DNA of 64,000 bases from Alligator mississippiensis (taxonomy: Eukaryota > Chordata > Crocodylia > Alligatoridae). Position 1 is the stretch's first letter; every line of letters starts with the position of its first letter. The notes beneath the pieces were generated by a model. It was not told where the DNA came from and did no database searches. It saw only the letters and a program-made list of their open reading frames with translations. The stretch spans positions 60,435,444-60,499,443 of the forward strand of contig NC_081832.1 of the NCBI RefSeq assembly GCF_030867095.1. The letters run 5' to 3'. A program made the position numbers and the translations under genes. Positions 35,701-47,700 of this stretch are shown here, in pieces.

Positions 35701-38700
35701 GGGCACTTACCCAGTTTTGGCAGGCTGTCGAGGGCCACATAGGTAGCCCCACCCCTTGACAGGTGCCCCACCCCCTGGTCACCATCTTGGGACCAGTGAC
35801 CCAGGGCCAATACCATTGGGCCCAAAGCAGGGCACAGGCTGGCAAGGGTCTGTGGAGCCAGACTGGGCTGCACCTGCAGGGAGAAGTGGGAGCTGGCCCA
35901 GCCCCACAGTGCCTCTGTTGGCCAGGACCCCTGTACTCCTGCTGCCCTGCTCTGGGGCCTGCCGGTGCTGGACCGGGGGGGGGGGCTGGGTGGGTCCTGC
36001 TGTTGTGGGAGCCTGCCAGGCTTCCCCTGGGTCTTACTGCCCTTGGTTCCTGTTGGCTTTGACAGGAACCAAGGGCAGAGAAATATTAATTTTCTAAATT
36101 TTTTTAGGGGCCCTGCCGGTTGGATCCGGCCCACGGGCTGTATTTTGCACACCTTTGGTTTATGCATATGCTATTTCTTATTTGAGAAAAGTGTCTTCAT
36201 GCAGAATTAAATGCATAAATTTGTTTTAATGCAAATTCTCGAGTAGTAACAGCATAACGATCTAAGTCCTAAACATGAGGCGATATGTTCTGTTTTTGCA
36301 TCTAATACTCACAACATAAATTGCACACCAAATTTGTAGGAGTTTCTCCAAAAGGAATGTTGTCATTCTTAGTGAATAGGATAGTTAAGAACTAAGTACA
36401 ACTGGAATAAAGCACTTGATGTAACAGGCTTTTAATGAGGCAGCATAATTTAGTGTAGCATTTTTCCCCACACTTTTTGAAAGTAGATATTGGATTGAAG
36501 ACCTATAAATTGAGATATGGGAAAAATGGGTATTGGCTATTCAGTTAAGCAGTCTTAGCAAAGTGGGGCAAAAACTGACATCATGATTAGGTAGATGGAC
36601 ACTTTTTTTCTGTTCAGATATGGATATCATTCTCTTCTTCCCTCCCTTGCCCCCCTTCAAAAGTAAACTGTTTTGTGGGGCCGGGGGTTCCCCTGCATCC
36701 TGAAGACCTCATTGCAGGTCCTAGTTTGACTAATGTTGTTGCTTTACAGGGTTTTCCTGCAGAATTTGCCATGTACCTGAACTACTGTCGTGGTCTGCGC
36801 TTTGAAGAGGCACCAGATTACATGTATCTGAGGCAATTATTCCGTATTCTTTTCAGGTCAGTTTGAAAATTGTGCAAGTATCTAGGAACTTAATTGTGCT
36901 TGCTTGCATCACTAGTAACTTTACGCAGCTTGTTTAGTAAGCTAGCTTGTTGTGTCCCGAGGAGAAGACCCCTGCTAAGTTTACTTCGCATTTTAAATTG
37001 TAAGCTCCAATGTGAGAGCTGAGAAGCATGGGAGAACATGAAACGGGTTGTGAAGGAAAATGAACCTTTTTCTGTTCTGTCTGCATGACTGCGGTAGTTG
37101 CATGTTTTTACATCAGTGACTTTGCGCCTGCATATCAAAAAGCCATGAAATATCTAGAACTGATGTTTCCAACCACCTCTAACAAAACTATTACAAAAGA
37201 ACTGTGGGGTTGTGAGGAAGAAACATTAGAAGGGGAGGGTTGGGTATTCAGGGGGCCCCCCCAACAATGGGACTGAAAGCAACCCTGCAAGTTCATTTAA
37301 TTTCAGAAATGGGGGGAGAGTATTTTTTCTAAAAGGTTTTTGTGATAATGAAACATAAGAACACAAACCCAGATTTCTTTGGAAAAAGCTTTTAATTAAC
37401 AGGAGCACTAGTATTGACTCTTCATCAGCTGATCGTTTTTGGGTATGTTCCAAAATATCAGACACTGAAGAGTTCTAAATTTGTTGCACTCAGAATCTTT
37501 CTTGTACCAGAATAAAAACAAAAGTATTGTGTCTTTGGTGCAGTCGGAAGGAGCAACTGAGCTAGAAGGAAAAGCTTGTACATTTGTGTACACAAGGGAA
37601 ACAAATATTGCTAAATGGCTTCAGGCTTGTTCCCAGAGCCTTTTTCAGTTTTAATACTTGCTGTCTATGTACTGTAGCTCTGTTTTCTTTAACTAAAAAC
37701 CTTGGTATTTAAAGGTAGTTGTCATGCATTTCCCTTCTCTTTTTCTAGGACCTTGAACCACCAATATGACTATACATTCGACTGGACAATGTTAAAGCAG
37801 AAAGCAGCACAGCAAGCCGCCTCTTCCAGTGGGCAGGGGCAGCAGGCCCAAACCCCCACAGGCAAGCAAACTGACAAATCCAAGAGTAACATGAAAGGTT
37901 AGTAGCCAAGAACCAAGTGACGTTACAGGAAAAAAAATTAAACACTAAATTGGATAATGCCAGTGATTGAAGTGTTAGATCAAGGAGGTGGTTAAAAACA
38001 TACATTTGGCTGTTCATTTAAAAAACAAAAAAAACCCAGACGTCCTTGGAGAATTTGACTACTAACTTTAAACCAAAATGTCCTTGTTCTTCATATCATT
38101 TCTTTTGGGAATGTTGGGTCATTTTAACCACTGCATCTTTTGCTCCCGCATTAACCCCTTTCCAAAACAAGAAACTGACTTGGTGTTGGGAATGTGATAA
38201 ACGATACAATCCAAAATCCTAGACCTAACACTTTTAAGGAACATGCTCTATGCCCGATATCTGGAGACTTTGGGTTCTGCTCTGTTCCAGCTATTAATAG
38301 TGTTGTGGATTTGTCTCTTGCTCTCCATTTAAATGTTGAAAATGGGAAATTGTGAATGATCTGGCTCCTATCACGTGCCATTTTGGTTATGTGAATATCT
38401 GGCATTCAGAATTGCTTGGCCCAGAGTCAAAGTAAAGGACCAGGTAGTCTAAAATGTCTGCCAAAATTCACATATCCTCACTAACTGCTGTGGATCTCCA
38501 GAAAGTCACAGTTTTCCAAAGTGGCTGGCTGGATGCTTGTGGCTTTCAGATTTTCTTGATAAGGAGTATGCTTTTCTGGTTTATGCTATCAAGGGGAAAT
38601 GTTAATTTTTACATGTGATTACTAGCCTAATGTTTTTTAAAAAACCTTCAATTTAAAGAAAAGGAATTTTAGTTTAAAATGCTTAAGAAAACTTTAGCTA

Positions 38701-41700
38701 TAAATTATCCGGCTGCTTTAGCAAAGAACCTGTTCCAGTTTTACCTTCACAAAGTGCTATTCTACTGTTAGTGCACTGATGCAGTATAGTTACCATTGTA
38801 GCAGCTCCATGCGCCCAAGCTGATGCTTCAAAATAAAAGGGATGATGTGTTATCTGACTGTGAGTCTACACAAACTAAAATAATCTCAGGTGTTAATTGG
38901 TAAGGATGCAAGGAAGTATATTGTTAATGTTTCTCTTTGCAGTTCTTCAGTGGCTCTTGGTCCTAATCTGCATGATCCCCTTATTTGTGACCCATGCTGA
39001 AACTTTCTTCAGGGGAATTTTAAACTTGCTGAGTTTTAGCTTAAAAAAAAGAGAAAAATATGTGGGGAAACAGTGGAGAAATAGCACCTTAACTCTGTTT
39101 GATTGAAATCATTGACACGCGTGACTATCCTTGGGCAGATGCAACAGAAATATTCTATGATTTTCCTTGCTAAATATTAGAAGTGCTTAGAAGGATTGAA
39201 ATCTATATTCTTTTATCCTAACCCTAAGTACCAAATTTTTCCATAATTACCAATATTGGCATGTCCTTCTGAAATGAGACTTGAGAATTAACATTGCTAT
39301 TTAAAATCTGAAAGAATTTCATCAGTTTGTCAGAGGTAATTATTGAAATATAACAACCCTTGACTTTCAAACAATGGAGAGCTTTAACCTGTCAGAGGCT
39401 CAGTATCCTAGGTAAATGTTCCAGTTGCTTCTTCACGGACTTTCTAAACGTCTTTGAGGAAATAATGTTGTCTGGCAAACTTTTAGTGTCAGTCTGAAGT
39501 AGGAGTTAAACCTTTGCCTCCTTGCCCTCTTAAAAGTAAGGTGTGTCTTTTAAGCTTTGTGTAGACTCGAAAAACAAGATGGATAGATAACATTAGCTAA
39601 TGCATTGACTTAATTTATTAATGCAAGTTAGTACTCAGTGTAAACTAGATTTTTTTTTTTTTAAGTCAGAAAACTGTTAGCTAGTCAGGGTCAGTCCTAA
39701 GAGCCCTTGCCCTAAGTAGGAGCCCCCAAGTAAAACTATTACTGAAACCACTGATGTTGGCAGTTGATCCTTTGTTTGTGAAGGGGTGGCCTTCAAAGCA
39801 TTTCTGTTGGATCTGCTCCTCTTGTGTAAGAAGAATATGAAGTGGGAGGAGTCTCTCAACTCCTACCCTGCTACGTATCTCATAGGAATTCCATGACTCG
39901 GGTTTATTATTTTGGACACAAAATGGATGGAGAGACTTGCTCACACTGAATTACCTCCTATAGAATTTGCTTATTTATATTACTGCTTCTGGCTTCTAGG
40001 AGGTGGACAGGGTTATGTACCTCATACCTATGTAAAATATACAGGTGGGATGAGTTTAAACCCTGAACAGGATATAAAGGCCTCCACATTTCAGTGTGTT
40101 GCTCCTCCTGTGATCTTCTATCTGCAACAAATCATTTGATTTTTTTTTTCCCTCTCCCCTTCCCCTCCCTTGCCAGGGAAGCCTGGGATAATATCAGAAT
40201 AGATCCCTGGCTCCTTTGGATTATTCAGACTAGACAGCCTACATGTTTCCCTCGCTTTATGCGGGTTCTATATGTGCGAATTCACTCTTGTGCGATGACC
40301 TTTTTTATACGAAAAATTTGTTATATGCAAGGTAAATTCTCTCATGCGATTGGTGTGGTGAAAAGCCTGCAGTCAGCTGCTTTGTGCGGTGCATTGTGGG
40401 AGTGATGCACACCAAAACAGTCTCCTGTATGGATCTGTGCTCCTCACTCATTATCTGCAACACGTGTTTCTGTAGTTGCCATGCCCATTATGATAGTACG
40501 CACAAGTACAGGGCACTATCTGCTGTTGGTGAGTACTAAAATTGTCTTGTAAAAGTGGTAGAAATGGGTCTAGGGGTCAGTACAGTCGAAGTCTTTGAAC
40601 ATACCCCTATTAGTTGTATTTTAAAGTGGTTCCCTTTATGTGAATTCGAGTTATGCGCCGTTTTCCAGGAACACATGTACAGCATAAAGTGAGGGAAACC
40701 TGCATTTAGTTTTAGTCTGTTTTAATTTACTAAGTCTACTACCTGCTTTACCTTCTTCCCTCCCTTTTGCAGGACTCTATCTTATGATAGCATTTTGCAA
40801 CAGGGAGATCAATTTTTCTTCTTGAAGCCATAGAGGATGTTCCTCTCTTCATGGGAAAGAGCTGTTTATGTTCTTCCTGAGTCCCAAGAAGAAAAATTGG
40901 ACAACAATTCAGATGATCCAGTGCATGCATGCATTCCTCCCTGAATCAGAATAGTCCTTTCTCTAGATCCAAAAGACTTTCACAGCTCTTGGTCTGCAGG
41001 GGCATGTTTCCATATTTTGATACATTGCACTTGCAAGGAACACTTTGATTCATAGTAGCAGTATAACATTTCCATGAGGTGTCCCCTTAGACCTGTCAGA
41101 CTCAGTTGTTTATTTACTGGTTTTCTCCTTCCCATGTTGCACTGCTCCCTTAAACCCCTCCCCCCCCACACACACACACGGCACTGGAGGATACTAGGAG
41201 TCCCCTTTCTCTGTCCCTTCCCTCAGTGCACTGCTCCCTCACTGCATCCCCTGGGCAGAAAGTATTTATGGGATAACAGGGTACTAACATGTACACTCTT
41301 GAATAAACTTTTGGATAGTGGGAGGAGCGAGGGACCCTTCCTTTGGAAATCTTGGGCGTTGGTTTTGAGACATGGGTAAGCAGATAAAATTGCTGCTTAT
41401 AGTAGCTTTCCTAGACTTTACCACTGTGTAGTCATCTGCTTTAGTTCAGTTTTGCATTCATGACAAACTAAAGTAAGAGCAGTTCTCAAACAGTAACATT
41501 GTTAGAGTTTTAGGGGGCATATCATTGTGCAGAGACACTGTCACATTGTTCCAGGTCCATCATTCTTCATATGTAGCTGCTAAAAAAGTAATAGGAATGT
41601 GATGATATGCAAAATATACTAAAACCTCAACTTGTTTCTTACAATATAAATAGAAAAATAAATAAGTGCTGAATTCCATAAGTCTATAAAAAGCTGAGCT

Positions 41701-44700
41701 ACAGGTCATGTGTTTTTCTATATAAAAGAAGAATCGTGGGGTTGTATCTGAATTTTCTGGTCTAGCTTTATAAATAAAGCACCATAGGTCATGTACTATA
41801 TTATGGCTTGATGCTGTATAGGACACCTAGGGACTGTGCTGCTCTGTAAAACTGCCAAAGTATGAAGGCATGGGGACCCAGCCTATGATCCCAGGAGACT
41901 GTCATCAGAAACATCTGCCAAGTCCACCCGAGAGATCCAATCCACCCTCTTTATAGTTTCTCCCTCTGAGCTCTTGCTCAGTTCTTAAGCTTATGAATAT
42001 TTATTACTCAGTGCTCAGTATCTTCTGTGTAAACACTGCTCTGCCCAAGAACTACCATACTGCAGGCACTGGTTAGTTCTGGCCACTTCAGATAAACTGG
42101 CTTGCTCCGTCTCCTTGCGTATGTATATACAGATGCAAGCAGACAGATCCATTAATTTCTCAACCTCCTCCCTTTTTATTGAAACACAGTTATCGAAAGA
42201 CATGTGAGTTACATAAGTCTTAAGTTGTTGGTTCCTGTGTTTTTTCTGGAGCTACGTGAAAGACTTATAAAAACAGAAGGAGGTGTAATAGTAGATGCAA
42301 CAAGAAAGAAGCATCACTGGTGTCAAAGCAGGACACAGTGGGATGAAGCAAATGTATTGTTAAGTCACGTTAGAGGAGATGCTCTGAAAATCTGGAAATG
42401 AGAGAGAAATGCCAGGGCAGTAGGTTGTAAAATAAATCAGTAAAAACCCTTTTGGGGGAGAATGTTGCACATTTGATTAATTTCTTTAAAGTAAAGAGGT
42501 ACCAAGATTGGTTGCCCGTGAAATGACTTGAAAAATGTTCATCTGAAGGCTGCAACTTTGAAGATTCTGAAGTGGACGTGTCAGACCAACTGGTTAGTGA
42601 ACTTCATTTTTTTCACTCTTGGTGTAGATTGTTAGTAAATGGTAACTTGGGTAACTAGCATAAGTTTTGGTGTGTTGTTTGTTTGTTTTTATATTTTCAT
42701 TGCTGACAAATTTCAAAATGATTGTCTTCAAAATATATAAATTGGCATGTTTGAGGGAGTGTCTCTCACTTCCAGGTCAGCTTACATTGAGCAAAAGTCA
42801 GCACGCTCAGTGAAGATATTCCTGGTTAAAATTAAGTTTTTAGTGTTTCTGAATTTTAACTTACTAAACAGCTTTAGGGGAGTAGAAATCTGCTTCAAAA
42901 TAAATCACAAAGATTCTATACTTCACATATACAACTGTATGGAATTAATAGTTATACCACAGTTTTTACAAGTAAAAATAGCAGCAGTAGGAAGAATCTT
43001 TCATTTACAGTTTTATCTTTTTAAAGCATTTTACTGAATATTCATTGTCAAGTGATGCTTTTTAACCTTTGTTTCAGCATCCATAAGGGGTCTGATTTAT
43101 GAACATCTGTCGAGTATGGTCATTCCAACTTCAATGTCATCTCTGGGTATCATCAATAGTGCTGCAGCTAGACCCACATCAGTCAGTAAATTACCTCTAT
43201 CAAAAAAAACCTTCATTGAGTTGAAACCAGAGCTAAGGTCATAATGGGGACCAACAAATTCCAGCAAGAATACATACATATTTGGTTAATTTGCACAACA
43301 AAATCTCAGTTTTTAAACTTTGTTACCAATGTTAAATAATTTATTTGATTCAATGATTTAAGACCAGGTTACGCTACATGGCAGATGAACATTGTTGGAA
43401 GGTTGCTGGATACTGTTTGAAGGAAATTTAACAGAGTATAAAACCACAACAGGAAACTTTGTCTTGATGTGTTTAGCAAGGCACACAACAGAAAGTGGGA
43501 TTGTCTATCTTCCAGAAATTCCTGATATACCAGGAAATACCTTAGGCACAATACTTTAAAAGAATTAAAACTAGAACATACAATGGACTGTGAACAAAAA
43601 TGTAAATGGCAGGAGTTAACTTTTCCTTGTGGACAAGGCTACCAATGTAGCCAAGTTGAACATAATAAAGGAACCTGTAATTTGAGTGCCGTGTTCATTT
43701 GCATTTTTTTTGTCAGACTGACATACTCTGTGCATAAAGGAACATCTTAAAATTGCAAGATACTTGACAACAATTTTTCCTTCAGCTTTGTGAAGGAAGC
43801 AAGAGGATTCAAACTACATTTATCTCCAAGACACGCAGTGAAATTCAGCGGTTAGTTGCTTTGAGTCCTTAAAAACATATATATTATTTTGATGACTACG
43901 GAAAAAATTGTAGCACAATAGATGGAATTCACAATGGAAGAAGTCAACACACAATGAAGCAGAATGTAGAAATGCTGACCCTGTTGAAACCTATGTCCAT
44001 AGCCTTGGACAAACTGGAAAGATTTACTGCTGTATTGCAGTGCTGTTGATTTGAAATTTGGAAAGCACTTCAAGATACATCGAAGAAAGAAATAGCCAAC
44101 AACAAAGTTAAAATGCAAGCAGTAAAGAATTAAATGAAGCACTTCACCGTACTTTATTGCCAATATCCTCAACTCACCAGGATTGTTGCGTGACTGCTAG
44201 AGAAAAAAGATACAGCTATATGGGGTATCTAATTATCTTCCACCAGTAATGCCAGCCCTGGCAAACTTCAGGATTGGGGGTGAATCACTTGAGCAGTGTG
44301 TGGATTTTTTTTTTGTTTTTGTTTTAAGAGGCTTGTTGCACTGAACCACAGGAAGCCACCAGGTAAGCAGCTGGGACTGGAACTGAATATTTCAACAAAC
44401 AAGCCTTTGAAAGCAAGTAGCCTCATCTGCAGGCAAAGTAAATCTTCATTTGGACTCTTATCTTCAAAAGTGCAAGATTTAATTGGAAGTTAAAGAAGCA
44501 GGAAAATGTCTCTCTTCCCCCACTCTGGTGGAGAAAAGGGTGCAAAATAGGAGGTGAGATCTGCTAATTCTTTAAAAGTTTGAAGGGTGGCCAAAGTAAC
44601 TCAAACTACTTCATTTTTCAAGGTTAGTCGAGGGAATAGGAAGCTAGTTTACAGCACTTTCAATTGAACGTACTTGAAACTTATTTTTCCCCCAGGTTAA

Positions 44701-47700
44701 CTTTTAAATGCATTTATTTCACTAATTGCAGTTAATACTTGTAAATGTGAAAAATCTTTTGATTTAAGGGAAGTTGTATGTATCTGAAACATTTTAAGGA
44801 TTAAACAGCTTGTTAATAAAGAAATGTGTGCTATTCAGTGTGTTTTTTACTTAAATTTCAGTTAGCATCCTAATGTAGTTGCTTCATACACCATGAGTAA
44901 TATATCTGGGAAAGGAGCAATAGATCATTAGTTATTTTCTAACTTACTGAGAAACACTAAGTCCTGATTATTTTTTCAACACCTGGAGGACAAATCTGCC
45001 TTGCGTGCAGGTTGTGGGAAAAAAAAAAAACCCTGTTTGGGAATTTTTTTTCAAGAAATTCCTGTGCCCCTTGGGAAGAGGAACATGTGCTAAATGTAAA
45101 CAGTACAATGAAGATGCAAAGCCTGGTAGCTCAAAGGAAGCAACATGAAAAATGTTCCTCAGAAGGCAGTGAACTTGAAGATGGTGATGTGGACATGTCC
45201 AAACTGTCCGGATCCATTGGTTAGTAAACTTAATATTTTTGAATCATTCCTGTGTGTTACCTGCCATATAGCAGTATTAGTAAATTATAAACGTATGATG
45301 ATGTTAATTATTTTGGGTGGGTTACTTACGAATTTCAAAAAGGTTATGTTCAAAATCTAATGGATGTGCCAGTTTTCGGGAGTTTTTGTAAATTATACAT
45401 TTGTAATATTAGCCCTGCACTTCTGAAATGAGTCTTACTGTTTAGTGTAAACAAATACACCAGTCCTAGGTAAAGAGATCTTATGCAGAATACAGTTTAA
45501 TAGGCATTTATGAATTTTAAAATCAAGCTGTTCTATATTGGTAAAGAAAAGGGTTTAAGTAGAAGAAGATAACCTTTATGATTTAGTGAATATTTTCCCT
45601 ATAGAATTTACTTTGAAAATATATATTGTTTAATCACAGGTTAAAAAATGTGCTATGGGGAGGGATTTTTTTCACTTATCGCATTACAGTCTCAGTAGTG
45701 TTCAGTGTGAGTGACTTTTTTTTTTTAACCATTTTGTTTCAAGGTCCATCTTAGACCTAAGAACATCCATCATCTGCAACTTAGGAATCCTCTGCTGGTA
45801 CCACCAAGAGTCCTGCGACTAAACATGCCTCAGACGGTGAATTACCTGTATCCAAAAAGAGCTTGTTCATTACCAAGTAAAACTATGGATGAGGGCATAA
45901 TTAGGACCAGCAAAGTGCAGTAGGACCACATAGATGAAAAGATTGCTCAGTTCATTTATGCAACACGTTCTCTCTTTAGTCTTGTTCAGAACAAAAACTT
46001 CACTGACATGGTTCAGTCATTACCAGCAGGTTACACTTCACCCACCAGAGCAGATGCTGTAAGGATTCTGGGTATAGTTTCCCTTCTCATACACTAACAA
46101 TGTGCAAAAAACATTGCAGGAAGAAGTGATAATTTAAGTCTTGCTGGATGGAGCAGTGCTTGCTGCGATCCAGTAATATGTGCTTGTGTCCCAGCAGAAG
46201 ATGGGACTGTTTATCTCGGAAACAATTGATACCTCAGGAAAAGCCTGTGCTGCAAAATATTTTAAAGAAGTAACAGTAAAAGCTATAGCAATCTGAGCAA
46301 AAATTTAAGCATCATGTGTGTTGCCTTGTCACAGATAATCCTGCAAATGTAGCAAAGATGAGAAGAAATTTAGAGGAAAATGAAGCACACCTAAAACTTA
46401 CTGAGTACACTGTTAATTGTATGTATCTTATAGCCAAAGATTTAAGTGCTCCAAGAATAAAGAAAAAAATTGAAATTGCAAAATACGTCCTATAACAACC
46501 AATTTGCTTCAGCTTCACTGAAGAGAACTGGAGAATCCAAGCCAATTCTCTCCTAAGATGTGTGATAGAATTCAGTGGCTGACTGTTTTGAGCTACTTAT
46601 TAAGAACTGGCCTAGTTTGATGACCATCTGTGAAGAAAATCATGGTAAAATTGATGAAAGTATCATAGCTAGAGTAGTTCAACATTGGACTAAAGAGAAA
46701 TGTAGGTTTTGGCATATTCAGTGCATCTTGTATGTCCACAGCCTTAGACAAACTACTGCTGCTGTATTGCAGATGCTGTTGAAATTTGGAAAGACCTTGA
46801 AGAACCTCTTAAGCAAGAAATACCCAATAGCAAAATTAAATTGCTGGCAGTAAAGAAGCGAATGGGTCAAGCACTTGCTCCACCTTGGTTTCTTGACAAC
46901 AGACATCTACCCTGGTACTTTAGGTTAAGCATAACTGCCAAAGAAGAAAGTGCTGTTATGACATGAGCATCTACTGATCAGCCATAACATATTTTAGGGC
47001 TAGAGTTTGAACCATTCAAGCAGCACGTGTTTGCTGAAGATGTTTTAAAGAAAGTCCCACCCCTTAACTGGTGGACGTCACTGGCAAACACCTGGAAAAA
47101 GAGTGAGATTTGAGTTTTGAAAACTTGAAAGATGTCTTGTGGTGGGGGGGGATTTTCAAAATGGCCGAAGTCAATTTTTTTAAACCGCTTTGTTAAAGAG
47201 AATTGGGTGAGTAAGAGATGTAAACTCAAATGATTTTCACCTAGGCATTTTTAGACAATTTCCCCCAGGGTCACCTGAAAGAATTTGTTTGATTTACTAA
47301 CTGCAGTTCACATTTCTAATACTATAACAGCTAATACTAACTTTTAATAAATTTAGTTGTAAACGTGGACTATGGTTTGATTTTTAAAAGTTTCTGTATA
47401 CAAAACAATACTTTGTTTAATAAATGTGTAGTGCTGATCTTGTGTGTGCCAACTAAATTGAAGTTGCCATCTTAATGCAGCTTGATACAGATATGAACAA
47501 CATTGTAGTTGCATAGTGAATATGAAATATTTCACCACTTAATAGCATATTAAACTACAGGATATTTAATGAACCAAATATGTTGAGCTGCATTTTTTTT
47601 TAATTATGGTATACGTAATTTGCGTACCTAGGAAACAGCAAATCTACTGTAAAAACTGTATTTGATTGCAAATCAACATGCTGTATCAACCCATGAAATA

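Noticed and set aside
35667..36167. 166-codon frame on the - strand and two frames on the + strand
   Set aside because: All lie within the longer hAT element, and their boundaries follow the element rather than exon signals.
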